Source of the DNA: Devosia sp.
Lineage (GTDB): Bacteria; Pseudomonadota; Alphaproteobacteria; Rhizobiales; Devosiaceae
DNA length: 52,262 bases
Assembly (NCBI GenBank): GCA_030680995.1
Contig: JAUXUM010000130.1
Span: 1 to 52,262 of the forward strand
Direction of reading: 5' to 3'
Numbering within the stretch: position 1 is the stretch's first letter; the number at the start of each line of letters is the position of its first letter. A program made the translations under genes and the position numbers. The notes beneath the pieces were generated by a model. The model was not told the DNA's origin, ran no database searches, and saw nothing but the letters and a program-made list of their open reading frames with translations. Of the stretch, positions 8,935 through 18,903 are shown one piece after another.

Positions 8935-9639
8935 ATGCGCCTCGCCTTCGCTGCAATAACCATCTCGCTCAGTTGCCTACTCGGGTCATTCGCGGCCGCT
9001 GCCGAGACAGATGCCGGGAACACCGTTCGCGGTGGTCGTCTCTATGACAAGTGGTTCAAGGAGGCCAAAGTGACGCCGCCGGAAGGCAACCACATTGCAT
9101 GGCCGGAGAGCAACACCAAGAAGTCGGGCGCGGACACCTTCCGGTGCAAGTCCTGCCATGGGTGGGATCTGCTCGGCAAGGACGGCGCCTACTCCAAGGG
9201 CTCGTGGGTCACCGGCATCGTGGGCGTCAAGGCCGCCGCCGGCAGGGATCCGGCCGCCATCGTGGACATCCTCAAGGATGCCACCCACGGGTTCGGCGGC
9301 GCGATCGCCGACGCCGATCTGGTGGCGCTTGCGACGTTCGTCTCCCTGGGCCAATACGATATGGATCCCTTCATTGACCGGGAAACCAAGAAAGCGCTGG
9401 GCGACGCCGTGGTGGGCGCCGGGATTTACGAGACGGTTTGCGCCGGATGCCATGCCGCCGACGGCAAGGGTGTCAAAGACGCCGAGCCTATGGGCGTCAT
9501 TTCTAACGACAATCCCTGGGAAACGATGCACAAGATCTCCTTCGGTCAACCCGCCGAGGCGATGCCGGCGATGTGGGCCTTCGGTCCCGGGGTCGCGGGT
9601 GACATACTGGCATATCTCCAGACTTTGCCCGCCGAATAG
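8935..9639 (+). CDS. periplasmic two-haem c-type cytochrome
   Basis: This 234-residue secreted protein has a Sec signal peptide (residues 1-23, [19 protein letters not shown]). Two haem-c sites, CKSCH (about residues 77-81) and CAGCH (about 172-176), lie in two cytochrome-c-like halves. Met residues near the C-terminus (EAMPAMWAF) could act as the sixth ligand of the second haem. It lies 68 bases upstream of the NapC/NirT gene and is probably co-transcribed with it, so it may take electrons from that quinol dehydrogenase and pass them to an enzyme encoded elsewhere. I do not recognise a named gene. The start at 8935 follows AGAGGAG. Confidence 0.85.
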   Translation: MRLAFAAITISLSCLLGSFAAAAETDAGNTVRGGRLYDKWFKEAKVTPPEGNHIAWPESNTKKSGADTFRCKSCHGWDLLGKDGAYSKGSWVTGIVGVKAAAGRDPAAIVDILKDATHGFGGAIADADLVALATFVSLGQYDMDPFIDRETKKALGDAVVGAGIYETVCAGCHAADGKGVKDAEPMGVISNDNPWETMHKISFGQPAEAMPAMWAFGPGVAGDILAYLQTLPAE

Positions 9640-9707
9640 GGGCTTCTTCCTGCCAGGGCGTGATGGCGAAAGCGCCGTCACGCCCGCTCCCACAGAAAGT
9701 GCACATT

Positions 9708-10301
9708 ATGTCCGAAAGTCGAGACGCCCGCGGTGGGGTGATTGGTCGTGCTTGGAGAGTACTCTGGAGACCGTCCGCGCGCTGGAGCATCATGGCGCTC
9801 CTGGTGGTCGGCGGGGTCGGGGGTGTTGTGTTCTGGGGTGGTTTCAACATGTTCATGGAACACACGAACACGTTGGAGTTCTGTATCTCCTGTCATGAGA
9901 TGAGGGATACAGTGTACGAGGAATACAAGACTAGCGTGCACTACACCAATGCCTCCGGCGTGAGGGCGGTCTGTTCGGACTGTCATGTCCCGAAGGATTG
10001 GACGGCGAAGCTGATCCGCAAGATCCAGGCGACGGGCGAGGTCTTCAGCCACCTGGCCGGCACGATCGACACACCCGAGAAATTTGCCCAGGAGCGGCCC
10101 CGGCTGGCCGAGCATGTCTGGGCGACGATGAAGGCCCGCGACTCGCAGGAGTGCCGCAACTGCCACAGCTACGGGGCCATGGACTTCCACCGGCAAACGG
10201 CTCGCGCCGCTGAAAAGATGCAGGAAGCCATGCGCGCGGGGCAGACCTGCATAGACTGTCACAAGGGCATTGCGCACAAGCTGCCGCCGAGCGACGATTA
10301 G
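9708..10301 (+). CDS. NapC/NirT-family tetrahaem cytochrome c
   Basis: This 197-residue membrane-anchored quinol dehydrogenase has an N-terminal [12 protein letters not shown], a single membrane helix (about residues 25-45) and [22 protein letters not shown]. It has four CXXCH sites: CISCH, CSDCH, CRNCH and CIDCH. NapC/NirT proteins move electrons from the quinol pool to periplasmic reductases such as NapAB, NirS/NirK or TMAO reductase. No reductase gene is present nearby, so the partner is unknown. The start at 9708 fits the family; ATG 9663 or GTG 9660 would add 15-16 residues with little ribosome-site support. Confidence 0.9.
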   Translation: MSESRDARGGVIGRAWRVLWRPSARWSIMALLVVGGVGGVVFWGGFNMFMEHTNTLEFCISCHEMRDTVYEEYKTSVHYTNASGVRAVCSDCHVPKDWTAKLIRKIQATGEVFSHLAGTIDTPEKFAQERPRLAEHVWATMKARDSQECRNCHSYGAMDFHRQTARAAEKMQEAMRAGQTCIDCHKGIAHKLPPSDD

Positions 10302-10443
10302 GTCCCTGCGACGTCAGACCGGCGCATCCAGTGTGCGTTCATCCCGCGCCGGCCATCGCATATCGATCGCGCCGGGTAAGGCAGCACAAACAGCGGAGCG
10401 GCCCCGGATCGCCCAGGGCCGCAAATTGCCTGATGCCGAAACC

Positions 10444-11598
10444 TCAACTCGCCAGCAGCGGTACCGGATCGATCGGGGTGGCGCCCTTGCGCAGCTCGAA
10501 ATGCAGCTGCGGGCGCGACACGCCGCCAGTCATGCCGGCCGAGCCGATATTGTCGCCGCGGCTGACCACGTCGCCCTTCCGCACCGTCATCTCCTTGAGA
10601 TGGGCATAGGCCGAGACATAGCCGTTGGGGTGGCGGATCAGCACGAGGTTGCCGTAGCCCTCGACGCCGGAACCGACATAGATCACCTGGCCGTTCTCGG
10701 CGGCGCGGATGGCGGCGCCCTCCGGGGCCTCGATATTGATGCCGGTGCCCTTGGAATTGGCAAAATCGGTGATCACCCGGCCGCTGACCGGCCAGCGGAA
10801 CTTCTCCGCGCCCGAGAGCTTGGGCTCAACCGCGGGTTGCGCCAGCGGCTTGGCCGCCGCGGTGACCGGCGTATCGGTCTGGATCAGGTCCGGGCTGGCG
10901 ATCGGCGTGTAGCCGGCAGGTGCGGCCGAGGCGACCATCATCGGAGCCGCGATGCCGGTGGCCGGGCCTTTTTTCGCCAGGAGATCGGGACGACCCGGGA
11001 TCACGATCTTCTGCCCGACGAAAATCTTGTCGGGTGAGTCGAAACCATTTGCCTGGATGATCGCCTGCGCGGTCACGTCGTAACGGCGAGCGATAGTGTA
11101 GAGCGATTCTCCGCTCTCGATCACGTGGATGTAGGCGTCGCTGGCAACCGAGACGAGGTTCGGCGAGGCGGCGGAGGCGCCCAGCATGGCGGTCTTGGGT
11201 GCGACCGCAACCGGGGCAATAGAGGGCTGAGCGGACATCGGCGTTGCATTCCCTGAGGTTGACGAGGTGAGCACAGGCAAGTCTTCGGTCGAAACTGAGC
11301 CCATTGGCCGCTCCTGCCCCGCTGCGACAGGCGCCAGCGCGGTGACGTAGCCGCCGCCATCGCCGATATCGGAGGGTGGGACAAAGGGACCGGCGGCAAG
11401 ACGCGTGGTCGTACCCAGGGCTTTCGGCATGGCCTGGGAACTGCTTCCCACGCCGTTGGCCGAGGCAGACCCGGTGGTCGTGCGGTCGGCGAAGGCCCGA
11501 CTGCCCAAGACCGTGCACCCCGAAAGCGCGGCGCCGCCGGCCAGAATGCCAACAAACGCAACTGTCTTAAGCGCCTTACCGGTAACGCGATTACTCAT
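10444..11598 (-). CDS. LysM + degenerate LytM/M23 lipoprotein (NlpD-like)
   Basis: This 384-residue lipoprotein has a signal peptide with lipobox LSGC (Cys28). A long Ser/Ala/Pro-rich linker follows, then a LysM domain (about residues 147-195, YIHVIESGESLYTIARRYDV) and a C-terminal LytM/M23 domain (about 265-384). The zinc ligands are eroded. The usual HxGIDIA reads GTGINIEAP, so the first His is absent and Asp is Asn, and the usual HxHFE reads PQLHFEL. This suggests a non-catalytic activator of cell-wall amidases, as for NlpD and EnvC, rather than an endopeptidase. It stands downstream of surE as nlpD does in many proteobacteria. Confidence 0.85.
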   Translation of the reverse strand: MSNRVTGKALKTVAFVGILAGGAALSGCTVLGSRAFADRTTTGSASANGVGSSSQAMPKALGTTTRLAAGPFVPPSDIGDGGGYVTALAPVAAGQERPMGSVSTEDLPVLTSSTSGNATPMSAQPSIAPVAVAPKTAMLGASAASPNLVSVASDAYIHVIESGESLYTIARRYDVTAQAIIQANGFDSPDKIFVGQKIVIPGRPDLLAKKGPATGIAAPMMVASAAPAGYTPIASPDLIQTDTPVTAAAKPLAQPAVEPKLSGAEKFRWPVSGRVITDFANSKGTGINIEAPEGAAIRAAENGQVIYVGSGVEGYGNLVLIRHPNGYVSAYAHLKEMTVRKGDVVSRGDNIGSAGMTGGVSRPQLHFELRKGATPIDPVPLLAS

Positions 11599-11800
11599 CA
11601 GTCCACTCGTACGCAGGTACTCAATGGAGCTGAAGTTAGGCCGTTAAGGTAAAGATCAGTTTAAATTGGATGCGAATTGCGCGGGTCTTGCCGGGGCGGA
11701 TTCAGGGGCTGGCAGGGTTACTGCCCCGGCCTACCTGCCGCGTACACCCCACCCACCGGCCGCCATCCGGCCCCACCACCGATCCCTAACGCCACCGGTC

Positions 11801-11853
11801 GTCATCCCGGGCGAAACCCCCGGACTTGATCCGGGTCAAGGGCCAGGGATGAC
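11801..11853. repeat. REP-like palindromic repeat
   Basis: The element is bounded by GTCATCCC (11801-11808) and GGGATGAC (11846-11853), with an inner palindrome CCCGGA-CTTGA-TCCGGG (11818-11834). It lies between the surE and nlpD-like genes, 18 bases beyond the surE stop. Intergenic repeats of this type with GTCATCCC ends are widespread in alphaproteobacterial genomes. It may also work as a transcript-stabilising or attenuating hairpin. Confidence 0.55.
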
Positions 11854-11871
11854 GGCCCGTGGGGAGGCCCT

Positions 11872-14159
<2,288 letters not shown>

Positions 14160-14275
14160 CTATGAAGCGCTCTGCTTTACTAGAGTATGGCGGGCAATCA
14201 AGCCCTTGCATCGGAGCGCCCGCGACCGGACGTGAGGCAAGGCCGGGTTTTGGCACCTTATCGCCCACCCACCGA

Positions 14276-14415
14276 CGTCATTCCGGCGGACGCCGGAACC
14301 CAGTGCTCAGGGCCTACAACGCTCTCTAGCCATGCCGACCCATCACGGGTGGACCGGATGGATCGAGGGTACGGCGCTGTTCGAGCAGTAGGTTCCGGCG
14401 TCCGCCGGAATGACG
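14276..14415. repeat. REPIN-like element with perfect 25-bp inverted ends
   Basis: The left arm 14276-14300 and right arm 14391-14415 are exact reverse complements over 25 bases (starting CGTCATTCCGGCGGACG). Each arm also contains its own small palindrome (TTCCGGCG..CGCCGGAA). Pairing continues imperfectly inward for about 11 more bases. The 90-base core has no ORF. The element fills most of the 294-base gap between tatC and serS. It looks like a paired REP (REPIN) or MITE moved by a transposase acting in trans. Confidence 0.8.
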
Positions 14416-14441
14416 CCGTGGGTGTGGGGAGTGAGACGGCG

Positions 14442-15284
14442 CTAGTCCGTCTTGGCGGTCTCGGTGGCTTCCGCCTCAGCAACCCCAGCCGCCTCTGCAG
14501 CCAGCGCGGCGGCGCGGGATCGCTCGACCCAGCGGACCGAAAGGATCGAGAGTTCGTATAAGAGGTACATCGGCAGGGCAAGGCCGATCTGGGAGATCGG
14601 ATCGGGGGGCGTGATGAACGCCGCGACCGCCAGAATCGCCACGATGGCGTAGCGCCGGCCCTTCTTCAGGGTGGCGGACGTCACGAGCTCGATGCGCGCC
14701 AGAAGCGTCAGGACCACCGGCAGTTGGAAGCAGATGCCGAAGGCAAGGATCAGGGTCATGGCCAGGCTCAGATACTCCGAGACCTTCACCAGCATCTTGA
14801 TTTCGTCCGTCTGCATCGACTGGAAAAAGCGCATGGCCAGCGGCAGCACCGCGAAATAGACCATGGCCGCGCCCAGCACGAAGAATACAGGAGTAGCAAT
14901 CAGATAGGGGATGAAGGCCCGGCGCTCCTTCTTGTAGAGGCCGGGGGCGACGAAGCCGTAGATCTCGACCGCCAGATAGGGGAAGCCGATGAACAGCGCA
15001 CCGAAGAAGGCGAGGCTGAGCTGGGTGAAGAAATACTCCTGCGGCGCCGTATAGATGAGCTGCAGGTCCTCGGGCACCGCCACCACCGAGCGGTAGGGCT
15101 CGAGCAGGATATCGAAGATGGTGGTAGCGAAGAAGAAGCAGGCGATCAACAGCATGAACAGCACGATCACCGAGCGGATCAGGCGCTTGCGCAGCTCGAT
15201 CAGATGGTCGAGCAGCGGGGCCTCGCTGCCGGCGAGTTCGTCTTCGTCGACCTTCGGGCCTTCAAGTTGTTTGGGTTCGGCCAT
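14442..15284 (-). CDS. tatC: twin-arginine translocase subunit TatC
   Basis: This 280-residue inner-membrane protein with six predicted membrane helices binds twin-arginine signal peptides. Family marks are PLLDHLIELRKRLIRS near the N-terminus, PQEYFFTQLSLAFFGALFIGFPYLAVEIYGF split around helix 2, FVAPGLYKKERR, and FGICFQLPVVLTLL. The charged C-terminal tail is typical. It begins 3 bases after the tatB stop and is the last gene of tatA-tatB-tatC. The N-terminal extension (residues 1-20, acidic) is common in Rhizobiales. Confidence 0.96.
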   Translation of the reverse strand: MAEPKQLEGPKVDEDELAGSEAPLLDHLIELRKRLIRSVIVLFMLLIACFFFATTIFDILLEPYRSVVAVPEDLQLIYTAPQEYFFTQLSLAFFGALFIGFPYLAVEIYGFVAPGLYKKERRAFIPYLIATPVFFVLGAAMVYFAVLPLAMRFFQSMQTDEIKMLVKVSEYLSLAMTLILAFGICFQLPVVLTLLARIELVTSATLKKGRRYAIVAILAVAAFITPPDPISQIGLALPMYLLYELSILSVRWVERSRAAALAAEAAGVAEAEATETAKTD

Positions 15285-15287
15285 GCT

Positions 15288-15929
15288 CTATAACTTCTTG
15301 GTAGCCGGGCGGCGCGGCGCGGCCACGGCTTTGGGCTTCGCCGGCGCGGCGGGCTTGGCCTTCGCCGGCTTTTTGGCGGGCGCCAGCGCCTCGACGGGCG
15401 CCGGGCTCTCGACCGGCTTCACCTTGGCGGCGGCACGCTTGGAGGCCGGCTTGACCGGGGCCAGTTCGGCCGTCGCGACAGGCGCTGTCGGCGCCGGTTT
15501 CACCTTGGCGACGCGCTTGGCCTTGACCGGCGCAGCGGTGATCGGCGCAGCGGCCGCGGCGGGCGGCTGAGCCGTCATGCCGGCGGCGGCCTTGATCTCG
15601 TCCACCACGCTCTCGGCCTTGGGGTCGGCCGGCTTGATCACGCCCGAGGGCTGGACCGCCCCGGTCGAGCCGATGGTATTGAATTCCTTGCGGATGGCGT
15701 CGGTGGTCTGCTTCAGCGGCGCGGTGATCGACGTACGCAGGTTGCGCACCTCATCGAGGCCCGTGGTCTTGTTGAGCTCGCGCTGGAAATCGGCGCCCAT
15801 GCGGCGGATTGTGCCGGCAAAGCGGCCAAGCTTCTGCATCAGCGCCGGCAGCTCCTTGGGGCCGATGACGATCAGCGCCACCACCCCGATGACGAGCATC
15901 TCAGTCCAGCCGATACCGAGCATTGCCAA
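15288..15929 (-). CDS. tatB: twin-arginine translocase subunit TatB
   Basis: This 213-residue protein has one membrane helix (LGIGWTEMLVIGVVALIVIG), the TatB Glu in WTEM, and the hinge GPKELPALMQKLGRF. An amphipathic helix follows, then a long Ala/Lys/Pro-rich tail (about residues 110-213) that is low in complexity and of no known function. It works with TatC in signal-peptide recognition. It lies 42 bases downstream of tatA and 3 bases upstream of tatC. Confidence 0.94.
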   Translation of the reverse strand: MAMLGIGWTEMLVIGVVALIVIGPKELPALMQKLGRFAGTIRRMGADFQRELNKTTGLDEVRNLRTSITAPLKQTTDAIRKEFNTIGSTGAVQPSGVIKPADPKAESVVDEIKAAAGMTAQPPAAAAAPITAAPVKAKRVAKVKPAPTAPVATAELAPVKPASKRAAAKVKPVESPAPVEALAPAKKPAKAKPAAPAKPKAVAAPRRPATKKL

Positions 15930-15971
15930 TTTCCCTTAGAGCGCGCCCGTCATGGGCCGCGCGCCGGACGC

Positions 15972-16181
15972 TCAGGCGTCCTTGCTCTTCTCGGCTTCCC
16001 GGGCCTCGACCGGGGCGTTTGTGTCAAGCCGCTGCGGCTTGTCTTCGTCCCTGAGCCCCTTCTGGAAGGCCTTGATGCCCGAGGCGACCTCACCCATCAT
16101 GGACGAAATCTTGCCGCGGCCGAAGAGCAGCACCACCACTACAGCCACGATGATTATGCCCCAAATCCCTGGCGCGTGCAT
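15972..16181 (-). CDS. tatA: twin-arginine translocase subunit TatA
   Basis: This 69-residue protein begins with membrane helix [20 protein letters not shown]. The hinge [20 protein letters not shown] leads into an amphipathic helix and a short charged tail. TatA multimers form the pore for folded proteins. AGGAGAAG precedes the ATG at 16181. It is first in tatABC and follows an orphan ABC ATPase gene by 51 bases. Confidence 0.94.
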   Translation of the reverse strand: MHAPGIWGIIIVAVVVVLLFGRGKISSMMGEVASGIKAFQKGLRDEDKPQRLDTNAPVEAREAEKSKDA

Positions 16182-16232
16182 TCCTGCTTCTCCTCGATAA
16201 CTCGACGTCTACACTAAATAGGAGAAATAGGT

Positions 16233-17333
16233 TCAATCCTTGGCAAACACAAGGACGTGTTCAGGATTGAGGGTGAGGAAAACGTCGCAGCTGGCGACGA
16301 ATTTCGGGTCCGAACGCTGCCGGATGCTGATCGGCTGCTCGATGCCGGACACCCATATCTCGCACAGGTCGAAGCCGATCGCGTCGCGCTTGGAAAGGAT
16401 GCGCGCCGGCACGCCCCGCCCCTCCGTTGACATCTCGAGCGCCCCGACCGGGCGGATGGCGACGATCACTTCGGTGCCGTCGCCATATCCGGGCGCGGGA
16501 ACCGGTCCGAGCGGGGTGGCGGCGACGCCATCACTGACGGTGGCCGCGATCTCGCTCAGCGGCGAGAAGAAGCGCGCCGCGCTCAGGTCGATCGGCGATT
16601 TGTAGATGGCCGCTGCGGTGTCGATCTGGGCGATGCGGCCGTACCGCAGCAGCGCGATCCGGTCGCCCAGCACCATGGCTTCTTCGGGATCGTGGGTGAC
16701 GATGATGGTGGTCGCATGGGTTTCGCGCAGCACCGCAAGGGTCTCTCCGCGCACCGTTTCGCGCAGCCTGGCGTCGAGGCTCGAGAACGGTTCGTCCAGC
16801 ATCAGGATGCCGGGACGCGGCGCGATCGTGCGCGCCAGCGACAGCCGCTGCTGCTGACCGCCGGAAAGCCGGTGCGGGTAGTCGTGCTCGCGATCGTCGA
16901 GCCCCACCCGGGTGAGCGCCGCCCGCGCCTGCGCCAGCGCCGCGGCGCGGCCAAGCCGCTTGAGCCCGAAGGTGACGTTTTCGAGCAGCGTCAGATGCGG
17001 AAACAGCGCGAAATCCTGGAACATCAGGCCGATGCCCCGCTTGTCGGGCGGCAGGTGGACCCCGCGACCCGAGACGAGCTCGTTGTTGATGCGAACGCTG
17101 CCGCTGTCGATGCGCTGGATCCCTGCGGCGACGCGCAGCACGGTGGATTTGCCCGAACCGGACTCGCCCAGCAGGCAGACGATCTCGCCGGGCGCCAGCG
17201 CCAGGCTGAAATTATCGAGCACGACGCGGCCACCCAGGGTGACGTCGACGCTGTCGAAGGTGAGGGCGGAGGCAAAGCTGACACCGGCCGTGCCGCGCCG
17301 GCCCCAGCCGGCCAATTCATCCGCGGCGGTCAT
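16233..17333 (-). CDS. ABC transporter ATPase, CUT1/FbpC-like, no partner genes
   Basis: This 366-residue importer-type ATPase has a Walker A of GESGSGKST (about residues 56-64), Q-loop FQDFALFPHL, signature LSGGQQQRLSLARTI, Walker B ILMLDEPFSSLD and switch His in VTHDPEEAM. A C-terminal TOBE region (about 270-366) follows. The closest type is the Fe3+/spermidine/thiosulfate class (FbpC/PotA/CysA). No permease or binding-protein gene is nearby. The start ATG overlaps the scpB stop (ATGA, 17330-17333), so it is coupled to scpB. It may serve a transporter encoded elsewhere. Confidence 0.85.
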   Translation of the reverse strand: MTAADELAGWGRRGTAGVSFASALTFDSVDVTLGGRVVLDNFSLALAPGEIVCLLGESGSGKSTVLRVAAGIQRIDSGSVRINNELVSGRGVHLPPDKRGIGLMFQDFALFPHLTLLENVTFGLKRLGRAAALAQARAALTRVGLDDREHDYPHRLSGGQQQRLSLARTIAPRPGILMLDEPFSSLDARLRETVRGETLAVLRETHATTIIVTHDPEEAMVLGDRIALLRYGRIAQIDTAAAIYKSPIDLSAARFFSPLSEIAATVSDGVAATPLGPVPAPGYGDGTEVIVAIRPVGALEMSTEGRGVPARILSKRDAIGFDLCEIWVSGIEQPISIRQRSDPKFVASCDVFLTLNPEHVLVFAKD

Positions 17334-18010
17334 CTGTCGTCTTCACGCTCGACGGCGTCAGCCAAATCCTCGGGGTCGAGCGGATCCTCGTCGTCGCGCA
17401 GCGGCCCGTCGAAAGGCAATGGAATCTGCATCGAGGGCGGCAGGCGGCTGGAGAGAAGACCGGCACCCTTGAGCTCTTCGAGCCCGGGCAGATCGGCGAG
17501 GCTCTCGATCCCGAAATGATCGAGGAAGGCTTCGGTGGTCCCGTAGGTAACGGGCCGGCCGGGCGTACGCCGGCGGCCGCGCATCCTCACCCATCCGGCC
17601 TCCATCAAAAGGTCGAGCGTACCCCGGCCAGTGGCCACCCCCCTCACCTCTTCGACTTCCGCGCGCGTGGCCGGCTGGTGATAGGCGATGATCGAGAGCG
17701 TCTCCAGGGCAGCGCGCGAAAGCGTCCGGCTCTCGGTTTCCTCGCGGCGCAGCAGGAAGCCTAGATCCTCGGCAGTGCGGAAGGCCCATTTGTCGCCGCG
17801 CCGTACCAGATTGACGCCGCGCCCGGCGTAGCGCTGCACCAGCATGTCGAGCAGCGCCGCCACGTCGGCGCCATCGCCCAGATTGGTCGCGATGTCGGCC
17901 GGCGCCAGCGGCTCGGTCGAAGCGAAGAGCAACGCCTCGAGGATGCGCAAATTGCGTTCGACCACCTCAAGGCGTTCGATTTCGTCCTCGATTTCGCCTT
18001 CTGGCATCAA
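17330..18010 (-). CDS. scpB: segregation and condensation protein B
   Basis: This 226-residue two-winged-helix protein forms the SMC-ScpAB condensin with ScpA. Family features are ILEALLFASTEPL near the N-terminus, LSRAALETLSIIAYHQPATRAEVEEVRGV, and the second winged helix with PGRPVTYGTTEAFLDHFGI. An acidic tail (DEDPLDPEDLADAVERE) follows. It overlaps scpA by four bases (ATGA, 18007-18010) and the ABC ATPase gene by four bases, so all three are translationally coupled. Confidence 0.94.
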   Translation of the reverse strand: MMPEGEIEDEIERLEVVERNLRILEALLFASTEPLAPADIATNLGDGADVAALLDMLVQRYAGRGVNLVRRGDKWAFRTAEDLGFLLRREETESRTLSRAALETLSIIAYHQPATRAEVEEVRGVATGRGTLDLLMEAGWVRMRGRRRTPGRPVTYGTTEAFLDHFGIESLADLPGLEELKGAGLLSSRLPPSMQIPLPFDGPLRDDEDPLDPEDLADAVEREDDR

Positions 18011-18810
18011 TTGGTGTCCTTGGCGCCGCGATCCCCCGCCCGGCGCCGCACGAAGAGCGGGCCGAAGGCATCGTTCTGGCGCAGTTCTACGTGGCCCTGA
18101 CGCACGAGTTCAAGGCTGGAGGCGAAACTCGAGGCCATGGCGGTGACGCGCTCGGCGGGAGAAGTCAGGTACTGGGCGAGATAGGTCTGCATCGGCACCC
18201 AGTCAAGACTGTCGCCGATCAGGCGTTGCAGGATCTCCCGCGCTTCCTGCAAAGACCACACCGTGCGCTCCTCGAGTTTGTAATCGTTCGGAATGCCGCG
18301 TTCGCGCTGCGTTGCATAGGCCTTGAGCAAATCGAAGAGGCTCGCCTCCCACAAATTCCGCCGGTGAACGGTGATCGGCTCGGGGATGCCCCGGACATAG
18401 ACCTGAAAGCCGAGGCGCGGCCGGTTCATGAGCTGGCCCGCCGCCCTGCGCATCGCTTCCAGGCGCTTCAAACGGAACTGCAGCAGCGCCGCCATCATCT
18501 CGCCGGTCGGCTCCTCGTCGTTCGGCGATTGCGGCACCATCAGCCGGCTCTTGAGGTAAGCCAGCCATGCCGCCATCACCAGATAGTCGGCGGCGATCTC
18601 GATGCGCTTCTCGCGCACCGTCTCGATGAAGGCGAGGTATTGCTCGGCGAGCGCCAGAACGGAAATGCCGGCGAGATCGACCTTCTGGCGGCGCGCGAGA
18701 TCGAGAAGCAGATCGAGCGGCCCCTCATAGCCGCCCACATCGACATGCATCACTTCGTCGTCGGGCGCCAGCGCCGGCGCCTCGAACCACTCGGTGGATG
18801 TGTTGGTCAT
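18007..18810 (-). CDS. scpA: segregation and condensation protein A
   Basis: This 267-residue kleisin subunit of the SMC-ScpAB condensin carries the N-terminal signature GYEGPLDLLLDLARRQKVDL (about residues 27-46), then YLVMAAWLAYLKSRLMVP, and a C-terminal winged helix (about 200-260) with AQYLTSPAERVTAMASSFASSLELVRQG. I chose ATG 18810 because the domain begins shortly after it; the frame reaches 18882 without support. It lies 93 bases downstream of the SPOR-domain gene. nagZ, which often sits between those two genes in Rhizobiales, is absent. Confidence 0.94.
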   Translation of the reverse strand: MTNTSTEWFEAPALAPDDEVMHVDVGGYEGPLDLLLDLARRQKVDLAGISVLALAEQYLAFIETVREKRIEIAADYLVMAAWLAYLKSRLMVPQSPNDEEPTGEMMAALLQFRLKRLEAMRRAAGQLMNRPRLGFQVYVRGIPEPITVHRRNLWEASLFDLLKAYATQRERGIPNDYKLEERTVWSLQEAREILQRLIGDSLDWVPMQTYLAQYLTSPAERVTAMASSFASSLELVRQGHVELRQNDAFGPLFVRRRAGDRGAKDTN

Positions 18811-18903
18811 GGCCGCCGTGCTCAAAAGTAACGAGGGACCTTGGCCTCTCGCCCAATCGCCGTCAAGCGAGCCGGAGCGCAACCAGACAAGAGTCCGGCG
18901 CGA

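Noticed and set aside
11640-11665. CtrA box (TTAA-N7-TTAA) upstream of the NlpD-like gene
   Set aside because: The two TTAA words are 13 bases apart rather than 7, so the consensus is not met.
14276-14415. CRISPR-like repeats
   Set aside because: There are only two arms, in inverted orientation, with no regular spacers and no cas genes in the window.
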